Shown piece by piece: positions 1 through 7,200 of a stretch of DNA of 10,685 bases. Within the stretch, counting starts at the first letter, position 1. Each line of letters begins with the position of its first letter. Origin of the DNA: an uncultured Oscillospiraceae bacterium. GTDB lineage: Bacteria > Bacillota > Clostridia > Oscillospirales > Acutalibacteraceae. Under the pieces are notes generated by a model. That model was given only the letters and a program-made list of their open reading frames with translations, was not told where the DNA came from and ran no database searches. The DNA lies in contig UQRS01000072.1 of the NCBI GenBank assembly GCA_900543525.1, positions 1 through 10,685 on the forward strand, written 5' to 3'. The translations under genes and the position numbers were made by a program.

Positions 1-145
1 TTTCCTTGATCGCGCCGATCTCATCCTTGGAAAGGCCGGGCTCGTCCGACTCGTTCTGGTTCGGATCGTCCGGCTGATCCGGATTGTCGGGCGCGTTTCC
101 GATGTAATCGTCGTTATTTTCTGATTGGCTGTTTCGTTGTTTCAT
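1..145 (-). CDS. 5' end of an unrecognised gene with an acidic, Asp/Pro/Asn-rich N-terminus (runs off the window)
   Basis: An ATG at 145-143 is preceded by a strong ribosome binding site (AAAGGGAGGT, about 155-164) and a sigma-A-like promoter at 246-274. The 48 visible codons start MKQRNSQSENNDDYIGN and continue as a hydrophilic, strongly acidic segment rich in Asp, Pro and Asn, with no signal peptide or membrane segment. The frame is still open at base 1. From residue 39 the sequence becomes more ordinary (SKDEIGAIKE), so a folded domain may begin there. The start is well supported by the promoter, leader and ribosome binding site, but the product cannot be named from this fragment. The acidic stretch looks like a flexible, low-complexity N-terminal tail. 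Confidence 0.72.
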   Translation of the reverse strand, partial: MKQRNSQSENNDDYIGNAPDNPDQPDDPNQNESDEPGLSKDEIGAIKE

Positions 146-245
146 AAGCTGTAAAACCTCCCTTTGGGTTAGTATTTGCCGCGCGGGAGATTTCATGCAT
201 ACCAAAACAGCCTGCTTTGGATGAAAAGATAATTATACAAATTAC

Positions 246-274
246 ATTATAGCACTTTATGTAAATCTCCGCAA
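246..274 (-). promoter_or_regulatory. Sigma-A-type promoter for the gene starting at 145
   Basis: On the minus strand there is a perfect -10 box TATAAT (251-246), a partial -35 box TTGCGG (274-269) and a 17-base spacer. The expected transcription start is near 239, giving a leader of about 95 bases before the ATG at 145. The surrounding 200-300 stretch is AT-rich compared with the flanking genes, which also fits a promoter. I see no obvious riboswitch fold in the leader. Confidence 0.6.
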
Positions 275-351
275 GCGTGAAAGAAAAATCATCCGGTCGA
301 ATTTTATCCGATTAAAACAGGGGAGAGGCTTGCCTTTCATTAAAAATGTGC

Positions 352-395
352 AAAAGCAAAAGGCGCTGTCTATCCGGACAGCGCCTTTTGCTTTT
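352..395 (-). terminator. Bidirectional intrinsic terminator after the metallophosphoesterase gene
   Basis: A perfect 19-base inverted repeat (352-370 with 377-395) has a 6-base loop TATCCG. The stem has a GGCGCTGTC core flanked by A-rich and T-rich arms, so both strands get a T-rich 3' side. It lies about 95 bases past the stop codon at 490 and before the promoter of the next minus-strand gene, so it separates the two transcription units. The rest of the 146-489 gap holds only the promoter at 246-274. The stretch 400-489 has no gene or clear structure that I can support. Confidence 0.85.
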
Positions 396-489
396 TGTAA
401 TGGCTTTTTGGCTTGCGCCGGTGGGGTCGAACCTCGCCGCCTGTCAGCGCCCTCGTTTCGGCGCTTTTCGCCTTTTCCCCTAATGGGCG

Positions 490-2319
490 TTATGCAAACG
501 CGCCGGCGACGATATAACTGCGGAGGGCTACGACATCAGCCACCGTAAGCGTTTTGCTGCCGTCCAAATCTCCGGCGGCGAGCTGGGCGTCGGTCTGACT
601 TCCCGCAACGATGAGGCCGCGCAGAGCAACGACGTCCGAAACCGTGACGGAGTCGTCGATGTCTACGTCGCCGCGGCGGAGGGCGGGAGCAAGCTTATCT
701 ACAGCCGCTTTGAGCGCGGCCAGCTTTTGCGCCGCCGCTCCCAGAGTCTCCTTCTGACTGTCGGTAAAGCCGCTGAATATCTGCCATGCCCTGTTTACGG
801 CCTCCTTATGCTCCATGCCGATATCGGCCGCCTCCGGCAGAGATTCTATCTCCGCCGGAGGCTCCAGCGCCTCTATACGCTTTTGCAGCTCGATCAGCCT
901 TTGCGCCTGTGCCGCATATGCGGCCGCGCGACCCTCCGGCAGAGAGCGGATGTCCCTGAGCAGGGCTTCAATCTGCCCCTTTTGGGAGAGCAGCTGCGTC
1001 TCATCCTCGGAAATCCGTTCGGAGAGTCCATTGATGTTCTGGCTCAGATCAACGATGAACCGCGCGCCGGAAACCCATTTCCCGGCCACGAAATCTCTTC
1101 CCCTGACCAGCAGCCGATCGGCATAAACCTCGACATAAAAGCCCTGCGCGCCTTCCTTTTCGGTGTCGTCATCGGTCCAGAGATAGCCTACCGCCGCGTC
1201 GTTGAACATGGTGGCGTCCACACCCTTTCCGGCATACATGGCGCTTTTGGCGTCCAGCTCCCAATGGGTGTGCCCCGTGAAAAAGACAACCTGCGGATAC
1301 TGCCGCAATATCTCGCGGAGTTCGGCGTCTCTGTCCACTCCGTGCCAGTTCTGGCCGGGCAGAGAGCCGGAAACGGTGTTGTACAGCGGCTGATGCAAAA
1401 ACACAAAAATCGGCTTCATGCCATCGGCCGCCTTCGCCAGCTCGGCCTTCAAAAAAGCCAGCTGGTCATTCCGCAGATGGGCGGAGGAGCGGTCCAGCGC
1501 CCAGTTGTCGAGATCCTGCGACGTCAGGAAAATATAGGTAGCGTCTCCGACCTTTTTGGAATAATAGCCGGAGGGCGCGTTGGTATTCTCCAAAAAGCGC
1601 TCCAACGCCATATCATAGGTCTGATTTCTCAGGTCATGGTTGCCGGGCACGCAGTAGATGTAGGGGATGTCCTTTACGCTGTTTACGACCCGGCTATATT
1701 CCATATACTGTGCCGCTTCACCGTTGTCGGTGACGTCCCCCACATGGAAGATACCGACGCTGTCCGGGTCGGTGTTCCGGATATCCTCAAGCGCCATGCG
1801 CAGGTGCTGGCTGTGCAGATGGTTGGAATCGGCCGTTATATGGGTGTCTGAAAGCACCTGGAAGGAGTAGAGAGGCTGCTCCTCCACCGCGGCGGCGTCC
1901 TTTTTCAGCTCGGTATACACCCCATCGGGAGACTCTGTGCTGTCGTCGTAAACCGCAAAGGCGTAGAGTCGGGTCGCGCCGCAGGGAATCATGGTGTTTT
2001 CATTGAGTTCGCGAATCGTCTGCCCGTCTGCGTCGTCGGCTGGAATCGGAATGCCGGTATATTCCGGGAGAGGGCCGGCCGCGTCGCCCCAGTATAACCG
2101 ATAGCCCGTAAGCCCCTCGGCGTTTTCCGGCGGCGTGACGGCAACGGTGCCGTCGGCATAGCCCCGGTATTTGCCGGCGTGGTGATATCTGATCTGGCGC
2201 GGCGCGGGACAAAGCGCCGGCTCACGGGGAGAAAGGGTAAATCTGCACTCGGCCACGATGGTATAACCTCCGTCCGCAAAAAGATAAGCGTAATATTCCC
2301 CCACGGCAAGCTTCGCCAT
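490..2319 (-). CDS. Dockerin-bearing calcineurin-like metallophosphoesterase, main (C-terminal) fragment of an interrupted gene
   Basis: This is the larger part of a secreted phosphoesterase. Numbering from the ATG at 2319 (609 residues): residues 1-30 complete a beta domain begun in the upstream fragment, and about 40-145 is fibronectin-III-like. Residues 150-425 carry the full binuclear-metal motif set of the PF00149 family: SDTH (D158, H160), GDVTDNG (D195), GNHD (N227, H228), LHQP (H309) and GHTH (H350, H352). Residues 426-545 are helical or coiled-coil. Residues 549-606 form a type I dockerin with two calcium loops, DVDIDDSVTVSD and DLDGSKTLTVAD, then Ala-Phe-Ala and TAA. The catalytic domain looks intact. 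This fragment has no signal peptide: it is in the same frame as the upstream fragment (2377-2967), separated by one TAA and 19 codons. A GAGGG about ten bases before the 2319 ATG could allow restart, but that product would be cytoplasmic and could not reach a scaffold. The substrate is unknown; nucleotides, phytate, phospholipids and teichoic acids are all handled by this family. Confidence 0.88.
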   Translation of the reverse strand: MAKLAVGEYYAYLFADGGYTIVAECRFTLSPREPALCPAPRQIRYHHAGKYRGYADGTVAVTPPENAEGLTGYRLYWGDAAGPLPEYTGIPIPADDADGQTIRELNENTMIPCGATRLYAFAVYDDSTESPDGVYTELKKDAAAVEEQPLYSFQVLSDTHITADSNHLHSQHLRMALEDIRNTDPDSVGIFHVGDVTDNGEAAQYMEYSRVVNSVKDIPYIYCVPGNHDLRNQTYDMALERFLENTNAPSGYYSKKVGDATYIFLTSQDLDNWALDRSSAHLRNDQLAFLKAELAKAADGMKPIFVFLHQPLYNTVSGSLPGQNWHGVDRDAELREILRQYPQVVFFTGHTHWELDAKSAMYAGKGVDATMFNDAAVGYLWTDDDTEKEGAQGFYVEVYADRLLVRGRDFVAGKWVSGARFIVDLSQNINGLSERISEDETQLLSQKGQIEALLRDIRSLPEGRAAAYAAQAQRLIELQKRIEALEPPAEIESLPEAADIGMEHKEAVNRAWQIFSGFTDSQKETLGAAAQKLAALKAAVDKLAPALRRGDVDIDDSVTVSDVVALRGLIVAGSQTDAQLAAGDLDGSKTLTVADVVALRSYIVAGAFA

Positions 2320-2376
2320 GGTTGTGATGCCCTCGGCCGACGCTTCCTGCAGCGTGGCCGAGCCGTCGGGCTGGCC

Positions 2377-2379
2377 TTA
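2377..2379 (-). other. In-frame TAA interrupting the metallophosphoesterase gene
   Basis: The codon order on the minus strand is AAT (Asn), TAA, GGC (Gly), CAG (Gln), CCC (Pro), GAC (Asp). The same frame stays open from 2967 to 490 apart from this codon. A single C-to-T change from CAA (Gln) would produce it. TAA also ends four other reading frames in the window (at 490, 3144, 4294 and 8838), so the codon is not reassigned in this genome. Confidence 0.85.
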
Positions 2380-2967
2380 ATTCCTTGTATAGGACCAGAC
2401 CAGCGCAGGGTTTCCGTCGCGCGGCGTATGATCTCCGCCGGCGGTGTAGATGCCGATCCAGGCGTCGTTATGGCTGCTGCCGGTATAAGAGAAAACCGGA
2501 CGCTCGCCAGGGCCGTAGCTGCTTTTATCCGTGCGGATAGAAGCGTCAGTCTGACCGGGATCGCCGTTCTCCCGGATTACGAAGGCGCTTTGCGCCAGAA
2601 TGTTGTATCCGTCGTCCTCCATCAGGTAAATGTCGTATGCACCGGGCGGCAGCGCCTTTACATCTCCGCGATCCGGGTCCTTAAAGTCCATCCTGCCGTC
2701 CGGCTGCCTGGTTTTTTCGGTGTATTCGTACACGGTCGCCTGCGGACCGCCCGCCCCGGGCTGCTGCCCTTTCTGATAAATTGCGATCCAGTCCTTTTTG
2801 CTGCTGCCTGTATAGCGGACCGAAATCTCGTCTCCCTGTACAAATTCCGTGCTGTCCAGCGTCATGGAAGGCGCTTCTGCCACCGCGGGGGAGACGGCAA
2901 GGCTTCCGAAAATCGCCAGCGCCGCAAGGCTCGCAATCCAATGGGAAAATTTTTGAACAAGCCGCAT
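2377..2967 (-). CDS. Signal peptide and N-terminal repeat domains of the interrupted dockerin metallophosphoesterase
   Basis: This is the 196-residue N-terminal fragment of the same gene. The ATG at 2967 follows AAAGGAGAGGG at a good distance. Residues 1-30 are a classic signal peptide ending AVA, so the product is exported. Two homologous beta-sandwich-like repeats follow, at about 34-132 and from 142 onward. Each has a (Y/F)xxGxxxxxxYTGSSxxDxWIxIY-type core, and the second is cut at residue 196 by TAA. Aligning the repeats gives YEYTEKTRQPDG in repeat 1 against WSYTRN-stop-GQPDG in repeat 2, so the stop replaces one residue and the missing half continues in the same frame. Read through, the protein would be 825 codons including the interrupted one. 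The fragment alone would be a secreted protein without enzyme or dockerin and is unlikely to be useful. Fragment of one gene: high confidence. Whether it is a true pseudogene or a sequencing error is open. Confidence 0.85.
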   Translation of the reverse strand: MRLVQKFSHWIASLAALAIFGSLAVSPAVAEAPSMTLDSTEFVQGDEISVRYTGSSKKDWIAIYQKGQQPGAGGPQATVYEYTEKTRQPDGRMDFKDPDRGDVKALPPGAYDIYLMEDDGYNILAQSAFVIRENGDPGQTDASIRTDKSSYGPGERPVFSYTGSSHNDAWIGIYTAGGDHTPRDGNPALVWSYTRN

Positions 2968-3025
2968 GATCCAACCCTCTCCTTTAAAATCAGCGTTTTT
3001 TGCTGAAATGATGGAACCGACCGCT

Positions 3026-3055
3026 AAAAAAGAGGAGACCGCGGCTCTCTTTTTT
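3026..3055 (-). terminator. Intrinsic terminator after the DeoR-family gene
   Basis: The inverted repeat AAAAAAGAG (3026-3034) and CTCTTTTTT (3047-3055) has a 12-base GC-rich loop. On the minus strand the hairpin ends in a run of six T. It lies about 90 bases past the DeoR stop at 3144 and about 60 bases before the phosphoesterase start at 2967, so the two genes are probably separate units. No convincing promoter for the phosphoesterase was found between 2968 and 3025. A small hairpin, TCAGC (2990-2994) with GCTGA (3002-3006), is the only other structure there. Confidence 0.7.
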
Positions 3056-3143
3056 CAGTGATCGCACAGCAAGTATAGTATGGCAAGGTTGGATAAGCAA
3101 GGATTTTGTTTGATTTATTTTGACTTTTGTGGACTTGTGTTGA

Positions 3144-3920
3144 TTATGGCCTTTTGCGGAGGATGGAGACGCCCGCCTTCCGATACTTTTCTTCCACCGC
3201 TTCGGGCAGCTTGGAATCGGTGACAATGCCGTCTACTTCGTTTAAAGAGGCGATCTTGATCATGGAATTGCGTTCGAATTTGCTGCTGTCGGCCAGCACA
3301 TAATTGACGGTCGAGTTTTTCATGATTTTTTTCTTGACGGCGATTTCTCCGAGGCCGAAATCGGTCAGACCGCCGGAAAAGGAGATGCCGCTTATGCTGA
3401 TAAAGCCGACGTCGGCGTGGAGTGCGTCCATGTTTTCCTCGGCCATGGGGCCGACAATGGACATTTCGCCGTGGCGCAGCACACCGCCGGGAATCAGGAG
3501 CGTAAACTCCGTATTTTGCGAAAGCTCGTTGACGATCGGAAGATAGTTGGTGATCACCGTAAGGCGGCGGAACCGCTGCTTGAGGGCGATGGCCGCGGCA
3601 TGGTTGGTCGTGCTGGCGTCCATGGTGATGACCTGCCCCTCCTGTACGAGGCGGCAGACCGTCTCCCCCAATTCCAGCTTTTCTTCCCAGTGTATGACCT
3701 GCCGCTCCTCCCGCCGGGAGGGTTCCGGAGAATGCTCGGCCGGTACCGCGCCGCCGTGCACTCGCCTGAGCAGATTCTGCTCCTCCAGATACTTTAAATC
3801 TCTGCGAATGGTTTCGATCGAAACGTCAAACCGGGAGGATAAATCGTTCACCCGCACCACGTCCTGCCTGTACAGCAGCTCCAGGATGACGTTGTATCGT
3901 TCTTCCGTTAATAAAGCCAT
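3144..3920 (-). CDS. DeoR-family transcriptional regulator (sugar-phosphate-responsive repressor type)
   Basis: 258 residues, the usual size for DeoR-family regulators. Residues 1-57 form the winged helix-turn-helix, with a DLSSRFDVSIETIRRDLKYL recognition region followed by LLRRVHGGAV. Residues about 75-232 form the sugar-phosphate sensor domain of the isomerase-like fold, seen in VITMDASTTNHAAA, TVITN, IPGGVLRHGEMSIVGP, LGEIAVKKKIM and VLADSSKF. The ATG at 3920 is chosen because AGGAGG lies five bases upstream; a GTG at 3956 in the same frame lacks such a site. It is transcribed from the promoter at 3978-4006 and ends at its own terminator. In this family a phosphorylated sugar usually releases the repressor from DNA. 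It lies between the GH31 and phosphoesterase genes, so control of either is plausible but not shown. Confidence 0.93.
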   Translation of the reverse strand: MALLTEERYNVILELLYRQDVVRVNDLSSRFDVSIETIRRDLKYLEEQNLLRRVHGGAVPAEHSPEPSRREERQVIHWEEKLELGETVCRLVQEGQVITMDASTTNHAAAIALKQRFRRLTVITNYLPIVNELSQNTEFTLLIPGGVLRHGEMSIVGPMAEENMDALHADVGFISISGISFSGGLTDFGLGEIAVKKKIMKNSTVNYVLADSSKFERNSMIKIASLNEVDGIVTDSKLPEAVEEKYRKAGVSILRKRP

Positions 3921-3977
3921 GATAACCTCCTGTTTCCAAACTACACATATATCCACAAAAATCCATAATGCGAGCCT

Positions 3978-4006
3978 ATTATAGCACGGCGGACCTGTAA
4001 GGTCAA
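3978..4006 (-). promoter_or_regulatory. Sigma-A promoter of the DeoR-family gene with an overlapping palindrome
   Basis: The minus strand has TTGACC (4006-4001), a 17-base spacer and TATAAT (3983-3978), close to a consensus promoter. The start point would be near 3971, about 50 bases before the ATG at 3920. The palindrome GACCT-GTA-AGGTC (3992-4004) overlaps the -35 box and the start of the spacer, where a repressor would block RNA polymerase. It is therefore a candidate operator, possibly for autoregulation. The promoter is well supported; the operator role is inference. Confidence 0.8.
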
Positions 4007-4024
4007 TGGGTGGGGGAGGCTTTT

Positions 4025-4092
4025 CGCCGGCGGGAGCGTCCTGCCGGCGTCCGGGTCTGCGCCGGCTTTGCGAAACGGCGGCGCAGACCCGG
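4025..4092. repeat. Two adjacent strong GC-rich hairpins in the intergenic region
   Basis: Hairpin 1 pairs 4025-4035 with 4039-4049 (CGCCGGCGGGA with TCCTGCCGGCG, one G-T pair, 3-base loop GCG). Hairpin 2 pairs 4051-4064 with 4079-4092 (CCGGGTCTGCGCCG with CGGCGCAGACCCGG, 14 perfect pairs, 14-base loop). Neither is followed by a T-run on either strand, so they do not look like intrinsic terminators. They lie just upstream of the DeoR promoter. Function unknown. Confidence 0.75.
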
Positions 4093-4102
4093 ATAGGCGT
4101 AT

Positions 4103-4200
4103 GGCCGGCCGGAGGATCGCTGGGCCGGCCGGAGGATAGCTGGCCGGCCGGACAGGCAGGTGGACAGACGGGCGAATGGGCGGACAGCCGGACGGGCGAA
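4103..4200. repeat. Short GC-rich direct repeats with GGCCGGCC cores
   Basis: Two near-identical 20-base units (4103-4122 and 4123-4142) share GGCCGGCCGGAGGAT then GCTG and differ at one base; a partial third copy, GGCCGGCCGGA, lies at 4142-4152. Each core GGCCGGCC is itself a palindrome. A looser repeat follows: GACGGGCGAA occurs at 4167-4176 and 4191-4200, and GGACAG occurs three times (4150, 4162, 4182). No coding role is credible here. It may be slippage-generated intergenic DNA or a small repeat element. Confidence 0.7.
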
Positions 4201-4203
4201 AAG

Positions 4204-4251
4204 AAAAACCGGAACCGGGACTGAAAAAAATCAATCCCGATTCCGGTTTTT
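4204..4251 (-). terminator. Intrinsic terminator after the GH31 gene
   Basis: Arms 4204-4220 and 4235-4251 pair over AAAAACCGGAA with TTCCGGTTTTT, then, after one mismatch, CGGGA with TCCCG, around a 14-base loop. The minus-strand 3' side reads TTTTTCTT. It lies about 43 bases past the GH31 stop at 4294, so it is well placed to end that transcript. The arms are A/T-rich at both ends, so it may work in both directions. Confidence 0.85.
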
Positions 4252-4293
4252 AAAATTTTGCTTTGGCTATATACCTCGGTGAACCGAGGAGGC

Positions 4294-7200
4294 TTATTCC
4301 ACGCCGCCGGAGACGATCAAAGCGCGCAGCGCAACCACGTCGGAGACGGTCAGGTTCTGATCCGAATCATCGAGGTTGCCGGCCGCGAACTCACGGTCGG
4401 TCCAGCTGCCGGCCACGATCAGCCGACGCAGCAGCACCACGTCGGAGACGGTTACCTTGCCGTCGTTGTCGACGTCACCGCGGCGAACGGTGACCGTCTG
4501 CTTCGGCAGTACCTTGTTCACCGTGAAGTCGAGGTAGATACCTCCCACGCTTACCCGGATTTTTCCGCTGATGCGACCCTCTGCCTCGGTAGTGGAGGGG
4601 GTCACATGCGCCGGCTCATCCCAGGTAACGGAGGTGGAGGAGTCGGTCAGCGCGCCGCCGGCCGCAGCAAGCAGCTCGGCTGCCGTCGTGTCCGCGGAGG
4701 GGATGTAGGCCTCTACAGCCTCTTCGGCCAGCTTGGCCTGCGCGTTCAGCAGACTGTCGTCTATATCCGCCAGCGTGTAAGCGGCGATGAACATGTGCTC
4801 GGTGCCGCTGCTTTCAATATGCAGGGTAGTGTCGGTCTGCGCCCGGAACCTCACCGTGACGACCCGGTACTGGGTTACATCTCCGGCACTGAAGCTCTTG
4901 GTGGTGACGACACCCTCGTCATCATAGACCTTGATTGTGTTGGTCGATTGATAAGAGCCGGTGTAAACCTTCAGCTCCTGCCACTCGGTTCCCGCCGGAA
5001 CCGAGAAGGAAATCGTGCCGCGATAGGCTGTGATGGCGTTCTGGCTTCGATCGGCGGAGGCGGTCGGCGTCCCATCCGAGAAGGAGATGGCCGGGAAATC
5101 GTACACCGGCATTCTGCTGCCGTCAAAGCTCGGCGCGCCAAGCAGCTGGGTTACACCGCTCTTGCGGTTGATCGCGTTTGTATCTCCGCCGAGGCCGAGA
5201 TGTACCCAATCCTTGATGCCGCTGTCCGAAAGGTTTGTGCCTTCCTTCGCCGTCTCGATCGAGATAATCCGCGTCACCGATCCATCCGGCTCGGAGAGGG
5301 GATCGCCCACCGCGACCGCCATCAGAGCAAGCTTGCCGTCTCCCTTGTTTTTGAGGGTGAATTTCAGGCTTGCACCGGCCTTGCCGGCTGCGGCGTCCAC
5401 GGTGATCCGCTTTGCAAAGCTTTCGTTTCCGGAGGTCAGAGAGATCACCTTGGCTGAAACGCCGTCGGTGATTTCCAGCACGCCGTCGGTGTTTTCCCCG
5501 GCGATATAGAGCGAGATCCGCTCATCAGCCGTGCCGACCGCAACGTCAAAGGAGAGGGATTCGGAAATTCCGTAGCCGGTCGTGGTCGTTTTGCCGTCCG
5601 CCAGCTTGTAGGTTGTGTTCCCGGCGTAGGGGAAGGTGTCTCCCTCCCCGGCGAGGCCTGAAAACAGATTCTCATCCTTCGCCAGAGTCAGCGGCTCTCC
5701 CGCCTCGTCAAAGGCCATCCATCCGGTCGAGCCCAGCGCGTTCAGATCAACGGCGGCCGGCGTGTTGCTCTCCTTGGAGGTGTAGTCCACCGCCACGGCG
5801 TCGTTTGCGGGCAGGCTTTCATCCTGCGGAGAGGCGAACTTGATCCGCACTTCACTCTCGGCCGAGAGCGCCCGCTCAAAGCTTACGGTGTACACCTCGG
5901 CATCCCGCACCGAACCGGAGAACGCGAAGGGAGAAGCATCGAGCGAGCGGGCGAGCGTGGTCGCCTCGACAGCCTTTCCGTCCACTGTGAGACCGGTCAG
6001 CGCACCCCAGCCCTCCGGCGCATGTACGCGCACCGACCAGGTGCGGGCGTCAAAGGCGTCGCTGCCCTCGAACGAGCCTTCGGCCGCGCCGATCCGAACC
6101 ACGACCTCGCCGGTCGCCTTGTCAAAAGAGGTCGAGAGGGCAGTTGTACGGTAGGCTCCCTCCTTATATGCATTGGAGGTCGCGTCATCCTCGTACAGCT
6201 CGGCCGTGCCGGCAAGCTGCGTGCTCGGATAAACGTCCAGCGCCACGTTGTCCCAGGCCTTTTCACCCAGATACCCGGCCGTGTCAACCAGTGGCAGAAT
6301 CGTGCCGCTGCGGACGAAGAGGGGAGAGGTATCATACCCGTGCGCCCGGGTGATGGTCTGCGGCCCTTCATAGCTTTCGCCGGTCCAGACGTCGATCCAG
6401 TTGCCGTCGGGAATGAAGACTTCGCGGTGGTCTCCCTCCTCCGGGATGACCAGCGCCTTCAGCTCCATGCGGGCGCCGCCGCTGCCTTCATAATATTCAA
6501 TCTTGATGTCGTGGGTCGAGCCGGCCTTTAGCAGAACCGGTGCAACGTTGTTCACGTTGTTGATGCCCGACCAGATGTCGATGACCGGTGTTCCGTCAAT
6601 CCAGAGGCGAACGCCGTCGTCGGTGCGGACCGCAATGCGGGCATCCTCGTCTCCGATCGTGATGCTGCCGGTCCACCGGACGGAGAAGTTGTCGGCATTC
6701 ACCTCATCGGCCGGTTTGCCGTACTCCCAGTTGTGATAAACCTCGGTCTCATACCGGGTGAGGACGGGCGTGCCAGACAGCTCGGTGTTGTTGAAATATT
6801 CGGCCTTGAGTCCGGCCTGCCCGTCGCAGGACATCCAGGCGGAGGGCAGCGGCATTTCGGTGCCGCCCTCGTACAGCGGGGCGACCAGAATGTTGTCGCC
6901 TACCGTGTACTCGGTGTCATCCTGCGCCTCGGCATACTGCGGATAGTTGAAATCCAGCCGGCGGAGGATGGGCATGCCGTCCTCATAATTCTCGTGCGAA
7001 AGGGCATAGTAAAGCGGCATCAGCCGATAGCGCATGTTGACGTACTCGCGGGCGGTGTCCTCCGCCTGCTCTCCGTACAGCCAGGGCGACCGGTCGACGG
7101 AGGCGCTGACGCTGTGGAGGCGGAAGATGGGGGCAAAAGCGGCATACTGTATCCAGCGGGTATACTGCTCGTTCGACTGCATGCCGTAGTGACCGCCGAC

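Noticed and set aside
418..441. A tRNA T-arm-like word (GGTTCGA on the minus strand)
   Set aside because: The flanking bases do not form the five-pair T-stem, and no acceptor stem or anticodon arm can be built around it.
727..1851. A 374-codon open frame on the plus strand
   Set aside because: It is antisense to the metallophosphoesterase catalytic domain; no ribosome binding site or domain supports it.
2179..3006. A 275-codon open frame on the plus strand across the in-frame stop region
   Set aside because: It is antisense to both phosphoesterase fragments, whose signal peptide and repeats are clear. Its openness across 2377 says nothing about the real gene.
3921..3956. Upstream GTG start for the DeoR gene
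   Set aside because: It has no ribosome binding site, whereas AGGAGG sits five bases before the ATG at 3920, and the extra residues are not part of the family's N-terminus.
4103..4152. Possible CRISPR-like array
   Set aside because: The units are directly adjacent, about 20 bases long and without spacers, and no cas gene is present.
3941..4234. A 97-codon proline-rich frame on the minus strand
   Set aside because: Its start lies inside the GH31 terminator, it runs through hairpins and GC-rich repeats and overlaps the DeoR promoter. The proline-rich sequence is a by-product of the repeats.
4258..5457. A 399-codon open frame on the plus strand
   Set aside because: It is antisense to the GH31 C-terminal modules and dockerin, starts next to the terminator and has no recognisable features.
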